From the NCBI RefSeq assembly GCF_017303055.1, contig NZ_JAEKJT010000001.1, forward strand, positions 434,001-498,000: DNA of 64,000 bases, in the 5' to 3' direction. The notes beneath the pieces are model-generated. The model was not told the DNA's origin. It saw only the letters and a program-made list of their open reading frames with translations, and made no database searches. The stretch comes from Halomonas litopenaei (lineage in GTDB: Bacteria; Pseudomonadota; Gammaproteobacteria; Pseudomonadales; Halomonadaceae). The translations under genes were made by a program, and so were the position numbers. Positions 54,243 to 63,639 of this stretch are shown here, piece by piece (the stretch's first letter is position 1; every line of letters begins with the position of its first letter).

Positions 54243-55412
54243 TCAGGCCTTTCCTGGGCCTTGCCACAGCGTCAGCTGTCCCACCCAGGGGAGAGGGGCT
54301 AGGTCTCGGCATAATTCGTGAGCTAACTCATCAAGGTCGTCATGATGGATCTGAGAGTCAACGTACAACGAAATATCTACCCGGTCATCCAAATAGTGCA
54401 GGTTCAGCGCGAGACGTCGGCGCCAGGCGGGATGTTTTGCCCATCTTTGATCAAGGATTTGCTCGATCTCTGCCCGTAGCGGCAGGCCTGGTCGCAAACT
54501 GTGCGCAATCAGGCCTTCATCGTCCTCTGGATCAATATGGAAGGTCACGTCCTTCAATCGGTGCGAGGACTGGCGCAGCTCACGGCTGACGGCGTTACCG
54601 ATCTCATGGGCCTCCGACACCGTGACCCTGGGAGCCACGACAATGTGCAGGTCGAGCACCACGTCGCTGCCCAGTCGGCGAGTGCGCAGGTCGTGAACGC
54701 TCGTGACCCCTGGCACAGATTCGGCCAGCCGACGCAGCTGCCGTTCATCTTCGGCCGGAAGTGCGGTATCGATCAATTCCCGGGAGGATTGCCACATCAG
54801 TCGTCCCCCCACCCAGCCGACCATCAGGCCGACCAGGATGGCGGCTGCGGCGTCCATCCAGCCCACACCGAACTGTCCGCCAATCAGACCGACCAGCACG
54901 ACCAGGGTGGACAGGGCATCGGTGCGCGAGTGCCAGGCGTTGGCCTCGAGCAGTGCCGAGTCCAGCCGCCGTGCCGCGTGCAGCGAATAGTGGAAGATCG
55001 CTTCCTTGGCGATCAGCGATACCACCGCGATACCAATGGCCATGGCCCCTGGTGCGGTGGAGAGCTGGTCGTCGAGCAGGCGCTCGACGCTGGAGGCGGC
55101 GATCGCACCGGCGACGAAAATCAGCACACCGCCCAGCCATAGCGTCGCCAGTGTCTCGATGCGGCCGTGGCCATAGGGGTGATCACGGTCCGGCGCCTGC
55201 CGCCCGTAGTGGGTGGCTGCCAGCACGAACACATCGGTCACGATATCGGAGAAGGAGTGGATGCCGTCGGCGATCAGCGCAGCAGAGCCGACGATCATCC
55301 CGGTGATCAGCTTCATGACGCCGACCACCAGGTCCACGCCGGCGCCAATCAGGGTGACGCCCTGAGCCGTCCAGTAAAAACGACGGGGTGCCGGCGAGGA
55401 GGGGGTGCTCAC
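54243..55412 (-). CDS. Cation diffusion facilitator family transporter
   Basis: A 389-residue CDF/FieF-like metal exporter. Six membrane spans are expected from about residue 15; the metal-site motifs are ADGIHSFSDIVTD in span 2 and WHSRTDALSTLVV in span 5, followed by a cytoplasmic dimerisation domain with histidine-containing segments (VHDLRTRRLG, DLHIVV). Likely substrates are Fe2+, Zn2+ or Mn2+. I chose the GTG at 55412 because it overlaps the acyltransferase stop by 4 bases (GTGA); the frame opens at 55469 inside that gene. The C-terminal 100 residues beyond the core are longer than in E. coli FieF and unassigned. Confidence 0.88.
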   Translation of the reverse strand: MSTPSSPAPRRFYWTAQGVTLIGAGVDLVVGVMKLITGMIVGSAALIADGIHSFSDIVTDVFVLAATHYGRQAPDRDHPYGHGRIETLATLWLGGVLIFVAGAIAASSVERLLDDQLSTAPGAMAIGIAVVSLIAKEAIFHYSLHAARRLDSALLEANAWHSRTDALSTLVVLVGLIGGQFGVGWMDAAAAILVGLMVGWVGGRLMWQSSRELIDTALPAEDERQLRRLAESVPGVTSVHDLRTRRLGSDVVLDLHIVVAPRVTVSEAHEIGNAVSRELRQSSHRLKDVTFHIDPEDDEGLIAHSLRPGLPLRAEIEQILDQRWAKHPAWRRRLALNLHYLDDRVDISLYVDSQIHHDDLDELAHELCRDLAPLPWVGQLTLWQGPGKA

Positions 55413-56578
55413 GGCGCGATCTCTCGCCCCGCGCAGTTGATGACCGGATTGGCGTACTGTGCCAGCCACCAGGGTTTGAGGTCGTCGGGCACCTGCGCCA
55501 ATCGCTGTGCAAAGCGCTCCCGGTCGGCGTCGGTGACCTCGGAGAAGTCGAGCAGGTCCGGGTGCGTGCCCAGGGCCTCGAGCGCCAGGTAATGACTGGG
55601 AAACAGGTGGTAGTCGCCCAGCACCTGGCGATCGATCTCAGCTGCCACGGCCTCGGGGGTGTCGAAGCTGCGGTCGATGGGCGTCCCGAAGCGCAGGTGA
55701 ACGCGGCCTTTGTGACCAGTGATGCCCGCCACGATCGAGCTGATATCCTCGAATTCGCTCTTGTTGTAGCCGCCATCCTCGCTGACGGCTTTCAGTTCTC
55801 TGGCCTTCTGGATATCGCAAGGGTCGTATTCGTAGCTGATGGCCACCGGGACCAGGCGCAGCGCCTCGACGCCTTCGCCCAGGGGGGCATGACGATTGTC
55901 GGCGCGATGGGCCATGGTCATCATCTTGATAATGGCCGGATCGGTACGGTCGATACCGTCCTTGGCGCGGCCCTCGCGCTGGGCCATCCAGATCGAGTGG
56001 TTGTCGTCCTGAATCGAGTGGCGAATGTAGCTCGAGAGCTGAAGGTAGGCCTGCAGCATGGCGCGCTTGCCGCGGGCGCTGCGAGGCACGATGAAGCTCT
56101 TGTTCAGGCGCATCAGGTCGGTGACATAAGGCTTCTTGAGCAGGTTGTCACCGATGGCGATGCGCACCGTATTGCGGTTGGCCAGGTACAGGGCATAGTT
56201 GACGAAGGCCGGATCCAGCGAGATGTCGCGATGGTTACCGATGAACAGATAGGCCGTGTCGGCGTCCAGCGCGTCGAGGCCATCCACGCGGAAGTCGTCG
56301 GTGGAGGTGCGCAGCATGCGCTGCATGTAGCTGGCGATGCGCTGCTGGAATTGCGCGACGCTGGTCACATCGCGGGTCTCACGCTTGATCGCCCAGCTGG
56401 CCAGGGCGCGGGAGACGCGAGGCATCAGCCGCGAGAGGCGCGGCAGGCGATAACGCGTCAACGCGGTCAACAGCTCAGGGTCTTCTGACAGGCGTGCAAG
56501 CGTCGCCGCCACCTCGTCATCCTGATAAGGGCGTATGTCGTGCCAGGGATCCTGCCCGGCCTCAGCATTCGAAGTCAT
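55409..56578 (-). CDS. PlsC-like acyltransferase (lysophosphatidate acyltransferase superfamily)
   Basis: A 389-residue protein with the PlsC/LPLAT fold. The catalytic block is GNHRDISLDP at residues 114-123, where His and Asp are five residues apart rather than the usual four, and the glycerol-phosphate binding block is AQREGRAKDG (E199-R201). The N-terminal 100 residues are extra compared with PlsC. It may acylate glycerol phosphate or another lipid precursor on the membrane's inner face. The ATG overlaps the rdgC stop by 4 bases and its stop overlaps the CDF start, so it is the second gene of an operon. Confidence 0.82.
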   Translation of the reverse strand: MTSNAEAGQDPWHDIRPYQDDEVAATLARLSEDPELLTALTRYRLPRLSRLMPRVSRALASWAIKRETRDVTSVAQFQQRIASYMQRMLRTSTDDFRVDGLDALDADTAYLFIGNHRDISLDPAFVNYALYLANRNTVRIAIGDNLLKKPYVTDLMRLNKSFIVPRSARGKRAMLQAYLQLSSYIRHSIQDDNHSIWMAQREGRAKDGIDRTDPAIIKMMTMAHRADNRHAPLGEGVEALRLVPVAISYEYDPCDIQKARELKAVSEDGGYNKSEFEDISSIVAGITGHKGRVHLRFGTPIDRSFDTPEAVAAEIDRQVLGDYHLFPSHYLALEALGTHPDLLDFSEVTDADRERFAQRLAQVPDDLKPWWLAQYANPVINCAGREIAP

Positions 56579-57525
56579 GTTGTCGTCGCAGTCAGGTCAG
56601 TAGCCGTAACGGAGTTGCTCTGGGCTTCACCGCCCAGCCAGTCGATCAGGCGATCCACGCTGTCACCCAGCGTTTGTGCCATCAGAATAAAGTCGGTTTC
56701 CATCCGCAGAACGGCATCGTCACCGTCATCGGCCTGGTTGGCTTCATCAATCAAGGCATCATCAAAGGCCAGCGACTTGACGGCCAGGTCGTCATGCAGC
56801 ACGAAGCGCAGACGTCCCTCCATGGCCAGTGCCAGCTTGCTGGCCTGGCGCCCACCTTCCAGCAGCTGCTGGATGTCGTCACCGTCCAGATCCACCTGGC
56901 GTGCCTTGAGTACGCCATCGTCGCCCTTGGCCTTCAGCTCCACCTGATCACCCAACAGCATATCGGCGGGACGCGATGAGGCGTCATTGAGCCAGGTGGT
57001 CATGGCGCGAATCGGCAGGGTCTGGGCCGCTAGCGGCGTCACCTTGAGGCTTCCCAGGGTTTCGCGCAACAGGTCCAACAGCTCTTCTGCACGCTTGCGG
57101 CTGGAGCTGTTGACCGCAATCAGGTTGCGCCGGGTGTCCCACCAAAGGTCAGTCTTCTGGCTGCGGACGAAGGCGCGGGGCAGCAGCTCTTCGTAGACCT
57201 GCTCCTTGATCGCCTGTTTTTCCTGGCGGCGCAGCTTGCGGCTCTCCTGGGCTTCGATGACCTCGACCCGCTCCTCGACCTCTTCCTTCACGACCGAGGC
57301 CGGCAGAATGCGCTCCTGGCGCAGGGCGGTCATCAGCCGCTGGCCTTGCAATTCGTGCAGGTAGCGATCACTGCCACGACCGGCGGGGGCTGTCCAGCCG
57401 CTGCGGCGAGCCTCGCTGCTGCCGAGCGGACGAAAAGCCTGTTCAGCGAGGGCTGTTTCCAGCTGCTCGCTGTCCAGTGTGCTGGCGTCGTGCAGACGAT
57501 AGAGGTGCAAGTGCTTGAACCACAT
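56575..57525 (-). CDS. rdgC: Recombination-associated protein RdgC
   Basis: A 316-residue protein matching RdgC in length and motifs: the start MWFKHLHLYRL, the segment RILPASVVKEEVEERV, the coiled-coil ARKLRRQEK-type stretch, LLPRAFVRSQKTDLWWDT and the C-terminal ETDFILMAQ. RdgC forms a ring dimer that binds double-stranded DNA without sequence preference and inhibits RecA. I chose the ATG at 57525, where the family's conserved N-terminus begins; the open frame extends ten codons further. It is the first gene of a minus-strand operon that continues to lapD. Confidence 0.92.
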   Translation of the reverse strand: MWFKHLHLYRLHDASTLDSEQLETALAEQAFRPLGSSEARRSGWTAPAGRGSDRYLHELQGQRLMTALRQERILPASVVKEEVEERVEVIEAQESRKLRRQEKQAIKEQVYEELLPRAFVRSQKTDLWWDTRRNLIAVNSSSRKRAEELLDLLRETLGSLKVTPLAAQTLPIRAMTTWLNDASSRPADMLLGDQVELKAKGDDGVLKARQVDLDGDDIQQLLEGGRQASKLALAMEGRLRFVLHDDLAVKSLAFDDALIDEANQADDGDDAVLRMETDFILMAQTLGDSVDRLIDWLGGEAQSNSVTATDLTATTT

Positions 57526-57841
57526 GAAGCAATTCTCGGGTCGAAAAGGAGGCACATTATGGCGAATGGTGTTCTCGGGTGCCAGTGACCCGCTCAGGTC
57601 GGTCGCGATTGCGCCAACGCTGGCGGCCTAGGGTGAAAATGATGCAGCGGTGAGGCCTGTATCGAAGGCAAGCGTAGCAGCGAAGCGCCGCTTCGCCTCT
57701 GCCTCTTTGGGGGCGGTATTGCCAGCAGGCTCGACAGCGCTCAGTATCAAACAGTAGTTTGAATGTTGGGTGTCGGCGTCTTGTTATCGACGTTGAGGTA
57801 TCGACACCCTCTTTGAGCGGAACATCGACAAGGAGAGCAGC
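57526..57841. promoter_or_regulatory. Divergent region between rdgC and the thioesterase gene
   Basis: This 316-base gap contains no credible ORF. It must hold the rdgC promoter and the thioesterase promoter. A possible -35 TTGCCA (57719-57724) lies before the operator at 57748. AAGGAGAGC sits 6 bases before the thioesterase ATG. Confidence 0.45.
57748..57761. promoter_or_regulatory. PsrA-like operator
   Basis: CAAAC-AGTA-GTTTG (flanked by T and A, so TCAAAC...GTTTGA) fits the (G/C)AAAC-N2-4-GTTT(G/C) consensus known for PsrA, a TetR-family fatty-acid regulator of Pseudomonas and relatives. It lies 81 bases before the start of an acyl-CoA thioesterase gene, a fitting target. Confidence 0.55.
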
Positions 57842-58264
57842 ATGCAGGACAAGATCGGCAAGGTGACGGTGGCCGTGCGTGGCTACCACCTGGACGGCTA
57901 TGGCCACGTCAATCACGCCCGTTACCTGGAGTTCATGGAGGAGGGGCGCTGGGACTATTTCGACCGTCATCCGGCGTTGATGTCGCGCCTGGCGACCGGT
58001 GACATCGCCTTCGTTGCGGTGAATCTGAACGTCGACTACCGCGAAGCGGCGGTGACGGGGGATCGCCTCGAGGTGGCAACCCGCCTGTCGGTGCTGGGTG
58101 GGCGCAGTGCCAAGATGCACCATGAGATCCTGCGACAGCGGGATGGTGCCACGGTGGTCCGCGCTGAGCTGACCTTTGTTCTGCTCGATGTGGCCAGCAA
58201 CAAGGCAATGACCATCGATGGAGAGCTGCGTGATGCCCTGGCGGCGCTGGTGGTGGTGGACTGA
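57842..58264 (+). CDS. Hot-dog fold acyl-CoA thioesterase (4-hydroxybenzoyl-CoA thioesterase/YbgC-like)
   Basis: A 140-residue single-domain hot-dog protein. The catalytic Asp is in HLDGYGHVNHARYLEFMEE, the signature of the YbgC/4HBT family; the rest (VNLNVDYREAAVTGDRLEV) forms the sheet. It hydrolyses acyl-CoA to acid and CoA in the cytoplasm. AAGGAGAGC six bases upstream supports the start. It is monocistronic, divergent from rdgC, 181 bases before gyrA, with a PsrA-like site upstream suggesting control by long-chain fatty acids. Chain-length preference is not readable. Confidence 0.88.
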   Translation: MQDKIGKVTVAVRGYHLDGYGHVNHARYLEFMEEGRWDYFDRHPALMSRLATGDIAFVAVNLNVDYREAAVTGDRLEVATRLSVLGGRSAKMHHEILRQRDGATVVRAELTFVLLDVASNKAMTIDGELRDALAALVVVD

Positions 58265-58360
58265 CACTGCCTGCTGCGCCATTGGCGTCTGCGAGCCGCT
58301 GAAGAAATGATGACAAGTGCCTGGAAGCAATGACAGACGCTGCGCTATAGCCACCAAGGG

Positions 58361-58369
58361 TGGTATGCT
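58361..58369 (+). promoter_or_regulatory. Candidate extended -10 for gyrA
   Basis: TGG-TATGCT is an extended -10 about 75 bases before the gyrA ATG. No good -35 is seen, as expected for an extended -10 promoter. Sequence match only. Confidence 0.35.
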
Positions 58370-58445
58370 ACGTGGCTGTATTTGTGCGCCTTGTCACGGC
58401 TGCGTGACGCGCCTACCTGTTGCTGTGCAAAGGACTTGACGACCC

Positions 58446-61232
58446 ATGGGTGACATCGCCAGAGAGATTCTGCCAGTCAATATCGAGGACGAGCTGAAGC
58501 AGTCGTACCTCGATTACGCGATGAGCGTGATCATCGGCCGAGCGCTGCCGGACGTGCGCGATGGCCTGAAGCCGGTTCATCGGCGTGTGCTGTTTGCGAT
58601 GCACGAGCTGGGTAACGACTGGAACAAGCCGTACAAGAAGTCTGCCCGTGTGGTGGGTGACGTCATCGGTAAATACCACCCCCACGGCGACAGTGCGGTG
58701 TACGACACCATCGTGCGCATGGCGCAGGACTTTTCCATGCGCCATGTGCTCGTCGATGGCCAGGGCAACTTCGGTTCCATCGATGGCGACAATGCCGCCG
58801 CGATGCGTTACACCGAGGTTCGCATGGCCAAGCTGGCCCATGAGCTGCTGGCTGACCTCGAGAAGGATACCGTCGACTGGGTCGACAACTACGACGGCAC
58901 CGAGCGTATTCCCGACGTGCTGCCGACCAAGGTGCCCAACCTGCTGGTCAATGGTTCGTCCGGTATCGCGGTGGGCATGGCGACCAACATCCCGCCCCAC
59001 AACATGAACGAGATCATCAACGCCTGTCTGGCGCTGGTCGACGACTACACCCTGAGCGTCGATGATCTGATGGAGCATGTGCCGGGGCCCGATTTCCCTA
59101 CCGGCGGCATCATCAATGGCCGCGCCGGTATTCTCGAGGCCTATCGTACCGGCCGCGGGCGCATCTATATCCGTGCCAAGCACACCATCGAGCATGACGA
59201 CAAGAGTGGTCGTGACCACATCATCGTCACCGAACTGCCTTACCAGGTGAACAAGGCGCGTCTGATCGAAAAGATCGCCGAGCTGGTCAAGGACAAGAAG
59301 ATCGACGGTATCGCCGAGCTGCGTGACGAGTCCGACAAGGACGGCTTGCGCGTGGTGATCGAGGTCAAGCGCGGCGAGAGCGGCGAGGTAGTGGTGAACA
59401 ACCTGTTCGCCCAGACTCAGCTGCAGAACGTTTTCGGCATCAACATGGTGGCGCTGGAAGACGGCGAGCCGAAGACCATGAACCTCAAGGAGGTTCTGGA
59501 AGCCTTCATTCGTCATCGGCGTGAAGTGGTGACCCGCCGGACCCTGTTCGAGCTGAAGAAGGCCCGCGAGCGCGGCCACATCCTCGAGGGCCTGGCGGTT
59601 GCCATCTCCAACATCGATGAAGTGATCGAGCTGATCAAGGCTTCGCCCAACGCTGCCGAAGCCAAGGAAAAGCTGCTGTCGAAATCCTGGCAGCCCGGCC
59701 AGGTGACCGGCATGCTCGAGCGCGCCGGCGCCACGTCGTGCAAGCCCGAAGATCTGGAAGAAGGCTTTGGTCTCAACACGGTAGGTACCGAGTACCGCCT
59801 GTCGCCGGCTCAGGCCCAGGCGATTCTCGAGCTGCGTCTGCATCGTCTGACCGGTCTCGAGACGGAAAAGCTGCTGGACGAGTACCTGTCGATCCTCGAG
59901 AAGATTGCGGAGCTGATGGCCATTCTGGCTTCCGCGGATCGTCTGCTGGAGGTGATTCGCGAAGAACTGATCGCCGTGCGTGACCAGTTCGGCGATGAGC
60001 GTCGCACCGACATCCAGGCCAGCCACCTTGATCTGTCGATCGAGGACCTGATTGCCGAGGAAGACATGGTGGTGACCGTGTCTCGTTCGGGCTACGCCAA
60101 GACCCAGCCGTTGTCCGACTACCAGGCCCAGCGTCGCGGCGGACGCGGCAAGTCGGCCACGGCCATGAAGGACGAGGACGTCATCGAGCACCTGCTGGTG
60201 GCGTCGACCCATGACACGGTGCTGCTGTTCTCTAACCGCGGCAAGGTGTACTGGCTCAAGGTCTACGAAATGCCGGCCGCCAGCCGAGGCTCCCGTGGCA
60301 AGCCGTTGGTCAACCTGCTGCCGCTGGACGAGGGCGAGGCGATCAACGCCATCATGCCGGTGAAGGATTACGATCCGAACTGCTACATCTTCTTCGCCAC
60401 GGCTCGCGGTACGGTCAAGCGCACCAGCCTGGAGCAGTTCTCGCGCCCGCGCAGCGTCGGTTTGATTGCCATCGACCTCGAGGAGGGCGATCGTCTGGTC
60501 GGCGCCGCCATTACCTCGGGCAGCGACCATGCCATGCTGCTGTCGTCCAACGGCAAGGCGATCCGCTTCGAGGAGTCCCAGGTGCGTGCCATGGGACGTA
60601 CCGCACGTGGGGTGCGCGGCATGCGCCTGCTCGATGATGCGGAAGTGATCAGCCTGATCATTCCCCAGAGCCTGGAAATCGATGCGGACGCCGAGGGCGG
60701 AGAGCACGGTGAGGCCAGCGACGTCGAGAGCGTGGGTGATGATGGTCAGATCTATATCCTGACCGCCAGTGAAAACGGTTACGGCAAGCGCACCCGTCTC
60801 GAGGAGTTCCCCCTGCGCGGTCGCGGTGGTCAGGGCGTTATCGCCATGCAGACCAGCGCACGTAACGGCGCCATGGTAGCCGCCATGCAGGTGCTGTCCT
60901 CCGACGAGATGATGCTGATCACCGACCGCGGCACGCTGGTGCGTACTCGGGTCGAGGAAGTCTCGATCAGCTCACGTAACACGCAAGGGGTGACGCTGAT
61001 TCGTCTCGGCGATGCCGAATCCCTGGTCAAGACCGTGCGTATTCAAGAGCTCGAGGGCGAGGACGCCGAAGACCTCGATGACGAGTCTGCGTCCCCCGAG
61101 AGCGCGGCAGAGGAGAGTACTGCAGAAGAGAGCACTGCAGAAGAGGGCGCTGCAGAGGGACGCACTTCAGAGGAAGGTTCTGGAGAGAACGGCCCCTCTG
61201 ACGACAGCGCTGCCGATAACAATAACGACTGA
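58446..61232 (+). CDS. gyrA: DNA gyrase subunit A
   Basis: A 928-residue type II topoisomerase A subunit. The N-terminus ([20 protein letters not shown]) and catalytic Y122 in [10 protein letters not shown] match E. coli numbering. The quinolone-resistance region reads GDSAVYDTI with S83 and D87, i.e. wild type. The GyrA box QRRGGRGKS begins at Q562, so the C-terminal wrapping domain is complete. An acidic insert ([14 protein letters not shown]) interrupts the last blades, and residues 888-917 are six 5-residue acidic repeats. It lies directly upstream of serC and pheA, an order common in this group. Confidence 0.97.
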   Translation: MGDIAREILPVNIEDELKQSYLDYAMSVIIGRALPDVRDGLKPVHRRVLFAMHELGNDWNKPYKKSARVVGDVIGKYHPHGDSAVYDTIVRMAQDFSMRHVLVDGQGNFGSIDGDNAAAMRYTEVRMAKLAHELLADLEKDTVDWVDNYDGTERIPDVLPTKVPNLLVNGSSGIAVGMATNIPPHNMNEIINACLALVDDYTLSVDDLMEHVPGPDFPTGGIINGRAGILEAYRTGRGRIYIRAKHTIEHDDKSGRDHIIVTELPYQVNKARLIEKIAELVKDKKIDGIAELRDESDKDGLRVVIEVKRGESGEVVVNNLFAQTQLQNVFGINMVALEDGEPKTMNLKEVLEAFIRHRREVVTRRTLFELKKARERGHILEGLAVAISNIDEVIELIKASPNAAEAKEKLLSKSWQPGQVTGMLERAGATSCKPEDLEEGFGLNTVGTEYRLSPAQAQAILELRLHRLTGLETEKLLDEYLSILEKIAELMAILASADRLLEVIREELIAVRDQFGDERRTDIQASHLDLSIEDLIAEEDMVVTVSRSGYAKTQPLSDYQAQRRGGRGKSATAMKDEDVIEHLLVASTHDTVLLFSNRGKVYWLKVYEMPAASRGSRGKPLVNLLPLDEGEAINAIMPVKDYDPNCYIFFATARGTVKRTSLEQFSRPRSVGLIAIDLEEGDRLVGAAITSGSDHAMLLSSNGKAIRFEESQVRAMGRTARGVRGMRLLDDAEVISLIIPQSLEIDADAEGGEHGEASDVESVGDDGQIYILTASENGYGKRTRLEEFPLRGRGGQGVIAMQTSARNGAMVAAMQVLSSDEMMLITDRGTLVRTRVEEVSISSRNTQGVTLIRLGDAESLVKTVRIQELEGEDAEDLDDESASPESAAEESTAEESTAEEGAAEGRTSEEGSGENGPSDDSAADNNND
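61107..61196 (+). repeat. 15-base tandem repeat encoding the acidic GyrA tail
   Basis: Six units of 15 bases (starts 61107, 61122, 61137, 61152, 61167, 61182) encode [25 protein letters not shown] and GENGP. Similarity falls towards the 3' end. Confidence 0.88.
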
Positions 61233-61332
61233 TCCCGGGATGGCGCGGCGCCCATAGCGGGTGCCGCCCCCCGCCCTGTGACAGGTCGGCGCCTGCGGGC
61301 GCCTCCCCATGACGATCGATCGCCAGGACACC

Positions 61333-62436
61333 ATGACACGCCACTATAATTTCTGTGCGGGCCCAGCCGCCCTGCCTACCGCGGTACTTGAGCGCGCCCA
61401 GCGCGAGATGCTGGACTATCAGGGGCGCGGCCTCTCGGTGATGGAAATGAGTCACCGTTCCAGCGAGTACGTTGCCATCGCTGAGCAGGCCGAGGCGGAC
61501 CTGCGCGAGCTGCTGGCCGTCCCCGACAACTACCGCGTGCTGTTTACTCAGGGCGGAGCGACCCAGCAGTTTGCCGCGGTACCTTACAACCTGCTGGGCC
61601 ACGGCGGCCAGGCCAACTTCCTCGAGACCGGTATCTGGGGCAAGAAGGCCATCAAGGAGGCGCAACACCTGTTCGGTCGCGCCCACATCGCCGCCTCCAG
61701 CGCGTCAAATGGGCATGTGGAGGCGCCTCGCGATAGTGATATCGCGCTGTCTGATGATGCCGCTTACCTGCATGTGACGCCCAACGAGACCATCGGTGGC
61801 CTGGCGCTGGACTATCTGCCCAGCGCCCGTCGCGCAGATGGAGTCGAGGTGCCGCTGGTGGCCGACCTGTCGTCCACGATCCTGTCGGGGCCTTTGGATG
61901 TGTCGCGCTACGGCGTCATCTACGCAGGTGCCCAGAAGAACATTGGGCCCGCTGGCCTGGTGCTGGTGATCGTGCGTGATGATCTGCTGGACCGGGCGGT
62001 GGACAGCATGCCAAGCCTGTTCAGCTATCGTGCCCTGGCTGAGGCCGGTTCGATGATCAACACCCCGGCCACCTACAGCTGGTATCTGGCGGGGCTGGTG
62101 TTTGACTGGCTCAAGCGGGACATCGGTGGGGTAGACGCTATGGCTCAGATCAATGCGCGCAAGGCCGGCAAGCTTTACGCCGCCATCGATGCCAGTGACT
62201 TCTATTCCAATCCCATCGCCAAGCGCAACCGGTCTCAGATGAATGTGCCCTTCGTGCTGGCGGACAGCGCCCTGGAGGGCGATTTCCTGCGCGAAGCGGA
62301 CGCGGCGGGCCTGCTCAACCTGAAAGGGCACCGCAGTGTGGGTGGCATGCGTGCGAGTCTGTACAACGCCGTGCCGGAAGCCGCAGTGGATGCGCTGGTG
62401 GCCTTCATGAGCGATTTCGAGACGCGGCGCGGCTAG
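61333..62436 (+). CDS. serC: Phosphoserine aminotransferase
   Basis: A 367-residue fold-type I PLP enzyme that makes phosphoserine (and 4-phosphohydroxythreonine for pyridoxal phosphate). The start NFCAGPAALP and MEMSHRS are family signatures and the PLP lysine is K202 in GAQKNIGPAG. The ATG at 61333 has AGGA about 5 bases upstream; an in-frame ATG at 61309 is possible. It follows gyrA by 100 bases and precedes pheA by 103, probably as an amino-acid synthesis operon. Confidence 0.95.
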   Translation: MTRHYNFCAGPAALPTAVLERAQREMLDYQGRGLSVMEMSHRSSEYVAIAEQAEADLRELLAVPDNYRVLFTQGGATQQFAAVPYNLLGHGGQANFLETGIWGKKAIKEAQHLFGRAHIAASSASNGHVEAPRDSDIALSDDAAYLHVTPNETIGGLALDYLPSARRADGVEVPLVADLSSTILSGPLDVSRYGVIYAGAQKNIGPAGLVLVIVRDDLLDRAVDSMPSLFSYRALAEAGSMINTPATYSWYLAGLVFDWLKRDIGGVDAMAQINARKAGKLYAAIDASDFYSNPIAKRNRSQMNVPFVLADSALEGDFLREADAAGLLNLKGHRSVGGMRASLYNAVPEAAVDALVAFMSDFETRRG

Positions 62437-62539
62437 GCAGCAGGGCAGCGATACGACATGTGTCGCGGCCCGCGCTAGGTTGGATCAGCCGTCCTATGCC
62501 ACATGCCCGTACCTGCGGCAGGGCGTGACAAGGAGACAC

Positions 62540-63637
62540 ATGATGAGTGATTCGAAAGAATCGGGACTCGCGTCGCTGCGTCAGCGCATCGACCATATCG
62601 ATACTGAGATTCTGCGCCTGATCAGCGAGCGTGCCGAGTGCGCGCGCCAGGTAGCCGAGACCAAGGCCGCCAGTGACCCACAGGCGGTGTTTTATCGTCC
62701 TGAGCGTGAAGCCCAGGTTCTGCGCCGGGTCATGGAGCTGAACCAGGGGCCGCTGGACAGCGAGGAAATGGCCAGACTGTTTCGCGAGATCATGTCCGCG
62801 TGCCTGGCACTGGAGCAGCCGATCAAGGTGGCCTACCTGGGTCCCGAGGGGACCTTTACCCAGCAGGCGGCGCTCAAGCACTTTGGCGACAGCGCCGTGA
62901 GTCTGCCGATGGCGGCGATTGATGAAGTCTTCCGCGAGGTGGAAGCGGGCGCGGTCAACTATGGCGTGGTGCCGGTGGAAAACTCTACCGAAGGGGTGAT
63001 CAACCACACGCTGGACTCGTTCATCGACTCTGGTCTGCGTATCAGTGGTGAGGTGGTGCTGCGCATCCATCATCATCTGCTGGTCGCGGACACCACGCTG
63101 AAGGACAAGGTCTCTCGGATCTACTCCCATCCGCAGTCCTTCGCCCAGTGTCGCAAGTGGCTCGATGCCCACTATCCTCACGCCGAGCGCGTGCCGGTGT
63201 CATCGAATGCCGAGGCCGCTCGCCTGGTCAAGAGCGAGTGGCATAGTGCGGCCATTGCGGGAGACATGGCCGCCAAGCTTTACGGCCTGACGCACGTCGC
63301 CGAGAAAATCGAGGATCGCCCGGATAACTCCACGCGCTTCTTGATCATCGGCAATCAGGATGTGCCGATGTCCGGTGTCGACAAGACATCGCTGGTGGTG
63401 GCGACCCGCAACCAGCCCGGGGCATTGCACGACCTGCTGGAACCTTTCCATCGCCACCAGATCGATCTGACTCGTCTGGAGACGCGCCCCTCCCGCACTG
63501 GCGCCTGGAACTATGTGTTCTTCATCGATTTCAGCGGACATGTGGAAGAGCCGAGGGTGTCGGCGCTACTGGAGGAAGTGCGCCTGCGCGTGTCCGAGGT
63601 GAAGGTGCTGGGGTCCTACCCCCAGGGGGTTCTGTAG
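62540..63637 (+). CDS. pheA: Bifunctional chorismate mutase/prephenate dehydratase (P-protein)
   Basis: A 365-residue enzyme of phenylalanine synthesis. The AroQ chorismate mutase domain is residues 1-90 (LRQRIDHIDTEILRLISERAE), the prephenate dehydratase domain about 95-275 (VAYLGPEGTFTQQAA, VVPVENSTEGVINHTLD, and the catalytic NSTRF), and the ACT regulatory domain the rest (NQPGALHDLLEPF, ETRPSR), which binds phenylalanine for feedback control. AAGGAG five bases before the ATG at 62540 sets the start. The next gene, tyrA, begins 2 bases after its stop. Confidence 0.96.
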   Translation: MMSDSKESGLASLRQRIDHIDTEILRLISERAECARQVAETKAASDPQAVFYRPEREAQVLRRVMELNQGPLDSEEMARLFREIMSACLALEQPIKVAYLGPEGTFTQQAALKHFGDSAVSLPMAAIDEVFREVEAGAVNYGVVPVENSTEGVINHTLDSFIDSGLRISGEVVLRIHHHLLVADTTLKDKVSRIYSHPQSFAQCRKWLDAHYPHAERVPVSSNAEAARLVKSEWHSAAIAGDMAAKLYGLTHVAEKIEDRPDNSTRFLIIGNQDVPMSGVDKTSLVVATRNQPGALHDLLEPFHRHQIDLTRLETRPSRTGAWNYVFFIDFSGHVEEPRVSALLEEVRLRVSEVKVLGSYPQGVL

Positions 63638-63639
63638 GC

